Assembly: GCA_004764695.1 (NCBI GenBank)
Contig: SMSO01000014.1
Span: 819,148-883,147, forward strand
DNA length: 64,000 bases
Origin: Schizochytrium sp. TIO01
Lineage: Eukaryota; Sar; Bigyra; Thraustochytrida; Thraustochytriidae
Direction of reading: 5' to 3'
In this document: piece by piece, positions 56,478-64,000 of the stretch
Position numbering within the stretch: position 1 is the stretch's first letter
Layout: every line of letters begins with the position of its first letter
Notes under the pieces: model-generated
The model's database searches: none
What the model was told of the DNA's origin: nothing
What the model saw: the letters and a program-made list of their open reading frames with translations, nothing else
Translations under genes and position numbers: made by a program

Positions 56478-57612
56478 GTCAGTCAGACCACACACCCCAG
56501 GGTCAAGGCAAAAATAAGGGGTGTGCGGCTTGGAGGAAGAGAGAGAGAGAGAGAGATAACGCAGAAAACGTGAGGGTGAATGATAGATTATATCAAAGGG
56601 TTAAGGAGGTGCAGCTACTTAGGCATGGGTAAGACCTATTCTGCCCTTCCTGATCCTAAAATAAGTAAAAAGAGACTATCATCATGATAACTTTTTGTTT
56701 CTTGAACAAGATTTTGTCCTTGCCCAAGACTGGGTGGGGCTTTAAAGATTCAAGTCGAGAGCTGCAAAGTGAGAGATGGAAAGAGTGCGGCGAACTTGCG
56801 TATTTACATCAGGGAGAGGTATTGAACATACTGTCCTCACCTCCGTTACAGAGCTCAAATAATAACGATTCAACACTTGAAATTTGTTCGTTCATATCTA
56901 CCTTAACAGTAAGCCTTCGCGTCAGCGTCGGCGCCTTCACATCAGCAGAAGATTGAAATGAAACAAGCTCGTTGGTTAGTTCCTCAGTTCCTCTCTAAGA
57001 GAGTGTTTGTCTTTTTTTCCCTTCGATTTTTGAATCGAATCTGTGCCATATAATCCACGCAGAAAAATCAAAACAGTTGGAAAGCAGTAATGTCTTTGTC
57101 TGTGAAACACACAGTGGGAATGGAATTTTGTTTTTCCTGGAGAGGAAAATACGATAAGCAAACTATATTTTGTGTGTTGTGCAGACTCGAGCAATATTTG
57201 CTATGCAAAAATCAAAAATAACAATATCTGCATGATTCTCTGTGAAAATAGAAGAGAAAACGCCAGGACCTTTTTTCCATACATCTCGTTTGCGCCCTCG
57301 AACTTTCAAAGGGCAAGCTTAAATTATGAAGATAGTATCTGCTACTGATGACAAAACGCCTGTGTCTGTCATCTCCTTAATATTGATCAAGCTTAGACAC
57401 AAGGAGAGAAGTGGACCCTTGAAGCAAGCACAGGACCTATAAGTCAATCAATCCACGCAGAAAACATATCGAAATATACAACAATCTTATGAACATAGGT
57501 CTATGAGAACATACTTACAGCCAAACGCACACAGCAGTCAACGGACGCGATCTGCAATCAGTGTTTCGTTATGAACAAACTTTTTTTAAACACATCTATA
57601 TTCTATTTTTCT
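56478..57612. other. Convergent 3' intergenic gap
   Basis: About 1.1 kb between convergent genes, holding both 3' UTRs and a short (GA)n run at about 56538-56557. No gene is seen; the 90-codon frame at 56684-56956 is unrecognisable. Confidence 0.55.
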
Positions 57613-60600
57613 CTAAGATTGTGACGAGTTGAGTTTACGCGAAGAATTTGAAGCAAGTTTCCCCTCATCAACAGAATTTGACATCTGGCGACGGAAAATT
57701 CTCCGCGCAGGCGATGCCAAACGGTCTGATGAATAATTGGGAGATATTTGGTCAGACAGCGCTGTATCGCTTACCCCTAAGGATTCCCCAAGGCCTAGTA
57801 AACTATTTGAGGGAGACATCGATGCCAGTGCATTGGATGATGTCCGAAAGCTGTCCACAGTTAAAAGTTCACGAGAACTAAGAGACAGGTCCCGAGAGTA
57901 CGCTTCATCATCATCATGATCATGATAATCTACCGAGCTTTGGAAGTTTTGTGGTAAATGTCGATGACCAAGAATCGACGATTGGCGCCGCAACTTGGGC
58001 TCGCGACGCCCAGGCAGAAGCGTTGAGGAAGATGTGTCCGCTTGGTCATGCGACCCTCTATGCCGCGGTCGTGAATGTCGAAGATCGGACGACCTCGCTT
58101 CACCGTGGCGAGCGAGACTTTCTCGCACGCGGCGAGCAGACTTGTAATCCCATAGGATACGTTTTAGTGTCGTAACAATAGTTTCTTGAACTGTATCCCC
58201 GTCCTTGCTTAACGCCTTGGGGGCAAATGTCAGCGAGTCTGGGTCGGTTAAAAAGCTTCGTACAAATAGAGGGCGATCTTCTGGTTTATGCCTCCAACAA
58301 GATCGCATAAGACGTTCATAATCCTTCGGCCAATCTGAAGTGCCATAACGTGTTGGTCGTCGTTGAGACAAAACCATCTCTCGAATACGCTCTTGGATGG
58401 AATCAAGATTAGTATCCACAGCAAGCTCATCCCACGGTACTCGGCCTGGGTGAGCCATGTCCCATAACACGATCGCAAACGAGTACGTGTCGGCCGCTTG
58501 GTCAAATCCTTTAGCAAGTTCAACCTCTTCATCCCGCAAAACTTCTGGAGCCATGTATTGCAATGTACCATGGTTCGCTGGACTCAAAAACTCCATGCCA
58601 GTCTTAAGCTCAATAGCCAAGCCAAAGTCGCATAATTTTGGGACGTAACGACCACCACCAAGATCTGTCAATAAAACATTGGAAGACTTTAAGTCGAGAT
58701 GAACAATGATTGGATTCAAGCTTTGCAGAGCCTTCAAGGCTTCCGCAATGCCGATTGCGACCTTCAACCGGGCTACCCAGCTCTTGCACAGCGGACTCAC
58801 AGAATCGGGATGTTCATTAGCTGACGCTAAATGAGCTGCAAGAGTTTGCGGGCCTCCCATCTCGCTGATAATAAATGCGGTGTTTTCGGCCATTGCTACT
58901 GCATGCAAGTTACAAATATGACGGTGCGCAGGCAACTTAGACATGATTTTGATCTCGTTCAGAAATGCGTTGTCCGCAAACGCAGCGTCTGTCAGACGTT
59001 TCACAGCAACAGGAATGTAGCGACCAACGTTCTTCTCATCAGATAACTCCTTCAAATCAGCGTTTTCTGGGTCCTCCGTGGACATATCATCTCGCACCAT
59101 AAAAGCTTTATAAACTGTTGAAAAGGCACCGCTACCCAATGTAACTGTCTTTTTAAATGGAGTTTTGCCTTGCGCATCACCACGTAAGGAATTTAGACGC
59201 ACTAGCAACCCTGAGCCATCCGCTCTACGCCACTTCGTTAGCAAATTGGTCACGCGCTGGACCCGCGGCGCCTGTGCTTCTGAAGGCTCGTAGAATGGGC
59301 GGGTAGAGTTGACAGAATTAGAACGTTGTACCATAACCTGTCGGCGACGGCTTCCATTTGACAAATTAGAAGAAGCCTGTTCCATAACCCCCAGGCGTTT
59401 TGTAGATGTTGACTTTCCAGACTTTCCACTGCTGTGAGAAGACACGTTGAGCGGTTGCGGACCGACAAGGTCCTCATTACCCAATGTTTCACCATCGTCT
59501 TCCTCGACTTGTTTATCTTCTGTAAGATATTCATCGTCCTGAAGTTCACGAAACGCACCCTTACGACGGTGAGCGGTCCATACTTCGACTAAGTCATTCA
59601 CATTGCCAACGCCAAGGACCTCTAGCGCTTCCTTTGCTGCCATTCGTGTATCGCGAGTGCTATTTGCGTGGCTATAGAGAGGGCCTACACCACCTGCAAT
59701 CACGATACGAGCGCCAATAACATCTACCTGCGCCAAAAAAGTAAGTGCCTTAATACTAGGTAAGTATGCAGCTTCGTCACTGCTGGCCAGGCCACCTGGA
59801 CTCTTTTTTCCATAAACAGAACTCGGAGACGCAAGACGTAAGAGCCGCACGATTACTCCACTTTCACATAGATGAACCTTGTGCCGATCAGTTACGTTCT
59901 CACATAATGTACACAAGAATCGAGCAATTTGCGCTTTAGCACCTGGTACGTCTGATCGGTAGAGCATATTCAAAACACGCATCACGCCTCGCATTTCAAA
60001 CATCTCGGCAGTAGCATTGGCAATAGCTCGCGAACTAGCGCAAGCTTGCTGAACAACCTCGAGAGCAGCCATTGTCAGTGCCACCAAGTGAAGCTTTTTC
60101 ACAAGTAGTTGACTAGATTGCTGAGCATTACGCTGTGCTTGGGCCCATTTGGATTCGTTCGCAGCAAGTTCTGCAGATTGCATTAAAGGCGCACGAGGGA
60201 GCATGTGAAGAAGCGAAGTCGGTGCGGGCCGGTAACCACCTCCGCCACCAACCGAGGAATATGACATGGTCGATGATGTCAACATTGAGTTTTGCCGGTA
60301 CAATTGTTGCTGCTGGAGCTGGAGTTGAGTTAATGTTGGCATTGATTCAGCCGTACCACTTCGGCCAAGTAGCACGGGTTGAACTCCAGAGGGGCTTGCC
60401 ATTCCTGTGGGACTAGGCAGCGGAGGTGGCGGAGGTGGAGGTGTGGGTGGCTGCATGCTAGCTCCATCTCCTTGAAATGCATAGCCTCCTACGAAACCAT
60501 TATCATTATACGTATCGTCATACATATCAGGAAATGTATCATCAGCATCTCCTTGCATCATACTTTGCGAAAGAATTGCACTTGCTAAGGATTGGTGTTG

Positions 60601-62613
60601 TTGAGCAGCCTCTTCAGCACGCTCAAGAATAATTCCTAAAGCTCGATCAATGAATTGCTCCTCAAGACCGTCTTGCCAATGGTCTCTGGTGAGGTTGCGA
60701 ACAAGGCCTACAAAGGCATTAAATAAGAGTTTAAGAAGTGAGATGTGTACATGCAAATTTGAACCGATACACATGTCTGTGAGCAAATTGATAAGGTCTT
60801 TACGGCCTTCGCGAACTTCCTCCAAGAGGTCTCTGTGCTGATCACTCTGACTTTTCATTGAGCGCTCCGCCTCTTCAAGATCTAGTTTTCCAATAAATTC
60901 AAATGCAAGTTTTAGTAAGCGCCGTTGTTCCTCAGAGAAGTTTCTGGTCCTTTCCGTTTGGTCCGCATGCCGAGAGCTACTTCCATCCTCATCACGGTCA
61001 TCATCGGCTTCAGAGCCGGTACTTGCATGAGAGGCGCCTCCATGCGGTGTTGTTAGGTTATCATCGCCCACTGCAGGACGTGGTGAGTCTGTCCGGTAAG
61101 GGTTCAACCGACGCGGACGACCAGCGTCAGTAAGTGTTTTCTCAACAACGCCTACAATTAGTTTAAACCAATGTCTTTCTAAAAGCCTGCCTTGCCAAAT
61201 GGTGCCTTTGGCGGCAAAGTCAATTGCAATGCGTACGGCAAAGATTTGAAGGGCACATTCTGATGACTTGACCAACTCTGTAGCGTGCGCTAGAAACGAG
61301 TTCAGGCCCTCAGGGCCGCGGGGAAAACCTGAGCGACTCGCATACTCACCAAGCACATTTGCAGCAACATTTCGAAGAGACGGTGCTCTTGACATTGCCA
61401 AAACCTTCAGAGCACTCATCTCATCCTTCGTTAGTTCTTTAAATGTCGCGTTATCTTTACCTTCCGGAGGTATTTTGTGAATATCCCGTGACGAACAGTC
61501 TTTCAATAGTTGTGCGATTGCTTCACCTGCGTGGACGCGGATATCCTTGTCACTAGCACTAATAAAGTCAAGCGCCAATTGAATACCCTCGCCTAAGTGA
61601 TTCAAATCCTTTGGACCAGAAAATGAAGGCCCATAGCCAGCAAAGTGAAAGTGATTGCCAGGGGGTCGCGTGTCAATGCTACGCATCGTACCTGCACTAC
61701 TGTGTGAGAATTTGGAAAGACTAGGAGGATGAGAAACAACTCGACTCCCTGTTGAATGCCGGGCAGATAGAACGGCCTCAACTGCACTATTCCTTTTGTT
61801 ATCTATTGAGATGGGTGGGAGACTGGTAGCAGCGCGAAACTCCTCCGCGCGGTCCTGCCTCTCTCGCGCTTGCACGTTTGCCATGTGTTGTTCTACAGTT
61901 GCAGCTAGGCTCTCCCCTGTCTTGTCCATATCTAAAGGAGCACTTTCGTAGTTTGATGATGTACTGCTCTGCCTTTCTCCGGGAATATGGCTACTTGCGG
62001 ACTTCTGGCGAATACGGAGCATCTGTTCCAAACCGTTAAAGCTTTTCGCGGGGGGGACAGCTGTTGCCTCGGGTTCTGGAGGAAGTGATTGTTGCGTTTG
62101 TTGGTTGATTATTTTGATAGGTTCTGCGTCTGGTTGTGCACTGTTAAATCCAGGGCTGGGGGCTGCTTCGTAGGTCGACGTTTGTGTACTGTCAGAGTCT
62201 TGCCTTGTACTAATTGGTGAAACCTCTGGTGTGTACGTGCTGTTAATGTGTCTGCCAGATGGCGACTTCGAGCTTGAGTCGGACCCTCCTGACCCATGTA
62301 AGCCATGTTGGCTATTGCTTTTACTTCTGGTCAAAAAAGACAGCTTCGAGGCAACAGCTGCTGCAGCTGCGGCTACTGGTTTCGTAAGATTCGAGGCTCG
62401 CCGTGTGTGCTTCGACGGTGGTTTTGGTGCGTCTTCAGAGGTTGCGCTTGATGTAGACTCTTGCCTTTGCGCTACGATGTGATTGCTAGAACCCGAGCTC
62501 GTTTTATCATCCTGTCGCCCACTCGCATCCTTTTGCTGCTGTCTCTTTTCAAGATAACTTTGCAGCACCCGAGCTGCTGCTGCCTTGCCATTGTCGTTGC
62601 CTCCAGGTGCCAT
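57613..62613 (-). CDS. Giant ARM-repeat protein with TKL-type kinase domain
   Basis: Single-exon protein of 1666 residues, ATG at 62613. The first ~330 residues are Ser/Gln-rich and disordered. Two helical ARM/HEAT-like regions follow (~335-660, starting LNHLGEGIQLALDFISASDK, and ~840-1010, with ALEVVQQACASSRAIANATA), separated by a proline-rich linker (PPTPPPPPPPLPSPTG). The kinase domain (~1155-1450) has glycine loop LGSGAFSTVY, Lys in VAVKRL, Glu in NEIKIMSKL, catalytic loop VHLDLKSSNVLL, CDFGLA and YMAPEVL. The catalytic-loop Arg of HRD is Leu, so this is a 'non-RD' kinase, typically not controlled by activation-loop phosphorylation. All catalytic Lys/Asp residues are present, so it should be active. 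The Ser-rich tail (~1480-1666) may be a phosphorylation region. Function is inferred only as a signalling scaffold-kinase. Confidence 0.92.
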   Translation of the reverse strand: MAPGGNDNGKAAAARVLQSYLEKRQQQKDASGRQDDKTSSGSSNHIVAQRQESTSSATSEDAPKPPSKHTRRASNLTKPVAAAAAAVASKLSFLTRSKSNSQHGLHGSGGSDSSSKSPSGRHINSTYTPEVSPISTRQDSDSTQTSTYEAAPSPGFNSAQPDAEPIKIINQQTQQSLPPEPEATAVPPAKSFNGLEQMLRIRQKSASSHIPGERQSSTSSNYESAPLDMDKTGESLAATVEQHMANVQARERQDRAEEFRAATSLPPISIDNKRNSAVEAVLSARHSTGSRVVSHPPSLSKFSHSSAGTMRSIDTRPPGNHFHFAGYGPSFSGPKDLNHLGEGIQLALDFISASDKDIRVHAGEAIAQLLKDCSSRDIHKIPPEGKDNATFKELTKDEMSALKVLAMSRAPSLRNVAANVLGEYASRSGFPRGPEGLNSFLAHATELVKSSECALQIFAVRIAIDFAAKGTIWQGRLLERHWFKLIVGVVEKTLTDAGRPRRLNPYRTDSPRPAVGDDNLTTPHGGASHASTGSEADDDRDEDGSSSRHADQTERTRNFSEEQRRLLKLAFEFIGKLDLEEAERSMKSQSDQHRDLLEEVREGRKDLINLLTDMCIGSNLHVHISLLKLLFNAFVGLVRNLTRDHWQDGLEEQFIDRALGIILERAEEAAQQHQSLASAILSQSMMQGDADDTFPDMYDDTYNDNGFVGGYAFQGDGASMQPPTPPPPPPPLPSPTGMASPSGVQPVLLGRSGTAESMPTLTQLQLQQQQLYRQNSMLTSSTMSYSSVGGGGGYRPAPTSLLHMLPRAPLMQSAELAANESKWAQAQRNAQQSSQLLVKKLHLVALTMAALEVVQQACASSRAIANATAEMFEMRGVMRVLNMLYRSDVPGAKAQIARFLCTLCENVTDRHKVHLCESGVIVRLLRLASPSSVYGKKSPGGLASSDEAAYLPSIKALTFLAQVDVIGARIVIAGGVGPLYSHANSTRDTRMAAKEALEVLGVGNVNDLVEVWTAHRRKGAFRELQDDEYLTEDKQVEEDDGETLGNEDLVGPQPLNVSSHSSGKSGKSTSTKRLGVMEQASSNLSNGSRRRQVMVQRSNSVNSTRPFYEPSEAQAPRVQRVTNLLTKWRRADGSGLLVRLNSLRGDAQGKTPFKKTVTLGSGAFSTVYKAFMVRDDMSTEDPENADLKELSDEKNVGRYIPVAVKRLTDAAFADNAFLNEIKIMSKLPAHRHICNLHAVAMAENTAFIISEMGGPQTLAAHLASANEHPDSVSPLCKSWVARLKVAIGIAEALKALQSLNPIIVHLDLKSSNVLLTDLGGGRYVPKLCDFGLAIELKTGMEFLSPANHGTLQYMAPEVLRDEEVELAKGFDQAADTYSFAIVLWDMAHPGRVPWDELAVDTNLDSIQERIREMVLSQRRPTRYGTSDWPKDYERLMRSCWRHKPEDRPLFVRSFLTDPDSLTFAPKALSKDGDTVQETIVTTLKRILWDYKSARRVRESLARHGEARSSDLRHSRPRHRGSHDQADTSSSTLLPGRREPKLRRQSSILGHRHLPQNFQSSVDYHDHDDDEAYSRDLSLSSRELLTVDSFRTSSNALASMSPSNSLLGLGESLGVSDTALSDQISPNYSSDRLASPARRIFRRQMSNSVDEGKLASNSSRKLNSSQS

Positions 62614-64000
62614 CTTGTTTCCTCTTTAGCGCAAGCAGCTAAAGCAGCTAATCTTAGCCCGCCAGCTGGCCAGCACTCCCCCGAATCCTTGAGGTTTCTA
62701 ATAGCAATTTGTCAAGCTTCCCAGGGCGCCCTTTGCAGCCCCAGAATCTGTGTCGATTATTTAGTGTTCGCGCTCCAAAGTTGCCAAAGAGGGACAACGT
62801 GACACCTAGCTACCTCTTAAAGTTACCTACTTTCTATTAACAATCTCTACGTGGGAGCTGGCAAACCGCGGCGCCTTTTTTTCCTTTTCACGCGCCGTTC
62901 GAGGGGGCACGAGTCGCAGACGGGCGCTGTGGCCTCAAGTTCGCAAAGGCCTTCCACGACAGGACCCTGGCCCTTCCTCCACGCCCGCGAGCGCCCTTGT
63001 CCTCCAAGCGCCTCCGAGTGCCTCGGTGCGCAGCCGAGCGCCAGGTGCGCGCTCTGTTTGCAATCTACTTCTTCTATGCACGAATTGTATGTTACATACA
63101 ACTTTCAGTCTCACTCTCGCAAAGCAACTATAGAGCTACTGCTTAGACTACTAGCGCCAAGGCCTTGCAAGTGGATTATACCGCTATAACCTACTTTCAA
63201 ACGCACACTCTATGGCCTAAGGCGCTATACTCCACTGTAGCTCGCCCCTATAGCCTACTGTAGCCGCGGAAGCTAAGTGCGCTAAACGCTGGGTCTGCTA
63301 AGGGTTGCACCACAGTGGAAAGGAACGGAGGAAAGAACGGAGAACGAGAGCTTGGGTTTCGAGCGCGAGGCGGGTCTCGTTGCTTGCTTGCTTGCTTGCT
63401 TGCTTGCCGCAACGGGACGGCCGGGCGAGGGAGGGGGGCGGGAGGGCGAGGGAGAGGCGCCCCCTGAGGAGGCCGCGGCCCCGTGTCACGTGTTTGCGCA
63501 GCACGAATCCCCGATGCACCGCCGTGGTGCTCCAGGTCGCGCACAATTCGACTTTGGCTTCCTCCCTCCTCTCTCTCTTTTGCTTCGTGTTTGCAAATTC
63601 GAATTTGAGAGAAGCGGTTTTTAAAAGGGCTTTTTCTAAGCTGCTCTCGATCTTTTGTGGCACCAGCAAAGCGGTGATTTGGGTCTCTCAGGCCGCGACC
63701 GTGCTCGACACATGGCCATGCACGCTCCAGCCGTCATGAATTCTCTCTGCTTCGAAGAAATCCTCTCTTCGTCCAAGTTTTTCCGCAGCATCATTCAGGT
63801 TTCACTCTCATATACACACGCTCAAACGATCCAGCTACATCGTGCAAGAAGAACCGCACCAAATGAAACTCTTTGCTGGCAGCCTAAACCCATATATCTA
63901 TTACTAGAGTGTCGTCCGCGCGGAACAACTGGAACGTGGGTTCAGGTACTCTTTTCAGTAAGACTTGCGTAAGTATCAATAGGAATCTCTTCTCTAATTT
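62614..64000. other. Intergenic, 5' flank of ARM-kinase gene
   Basis: GC-rich stretches (62.85-63.05 and 63.3-63.56 kb) with overlapping open frames on both strands but no recognisable product. It includes the TTGC repeat at 63380 and a CTATAGCCTACTGTAG motif at 63248. Anything beginning near the right edge would be incomplete. Confidence 0.5.
63380..63407. repeat. (TTGC)n microsatellite
   Basis: Seven copies of TTGC in a GC-rich stretch. Confidence 0.95.

Overview
The window is nuclear DNA from a eukaryotic microbe, most likely a stramenopile and possibly a labyrinthulomycete/thraustochytrid. The evidence is: single genes on both strands with separate starts; a histone H2B gene; short introns of about 75-160 nt with GT...AG ends; long intronless reading frames; a FYVE-formin with tandem WASHC3-like repeats; a plant/algal-type phosphatidylinositol 4-kinase gamma; a secreted protein with an 'SPT..PT' linker; and wide intergenic stretches full of simple repeats. 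There are no operons, rRNA genes or CRISPR arrays, and I recognise no tRNA gene. Lineage is an inference from gene content.

Layout. At 1.3-5.7 kb a putative nuclear scaffold (+) faces a BAR/WW-like protein (-). At 10.6-14.6 kb a histone H2B gene (+), with an intron directly before its stop codon, faces a FYVE-formin (-). At 17.9-24.9 kb lie an S6K/Akt-like AGC kinase (-) and a PI4K-gamma-like kinase (-); the latter is read here as two exons joined across a 157-nt intron. From 25 to 31 kb no gene is supported. At 31.2-35.4 kb a secreted two-domain protein (+) faces a CPT2-like carnitine acyltransferase (-). From 35.4 to 48.1 kb the DNA is gene-poor and rich in microsatellites, with one possible small mitochondrial-type gene near 40.2 kb and a perfect 15-bp hairpin at 41.8 kb. 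At 48.1-56.5 kb are two + strand genes: an LRR protein whose C-terminus resembles the NEL-type E3 ligase fold of bacterial effectors, and a TPR protein with a diverged N-terminal module. At 57.6-62.6 kb is a 1666-residue ARM-repeat/TKL kinase (-).

Functionally the genes cover chromatin (H2B, scaffold), actin and membrane work (FYVE-formin, BAR protein, PI4K), signalling (AGC kinase, ARM-TKL kinase), fatty-acid/carnitine metabolism, and two proteins with architectures often linked to recognition or immunity (LRR-NEL-like, TPR). The LRR-NEL-like gene is the most unusual item: NEL domains are known from bacterial secreted effectors, and here a spliced eukaryotic gene appears to carry a relative with Ser at the position of the catalytic Cys. 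All domain calls come from reading motifs by eye. No database search was run.
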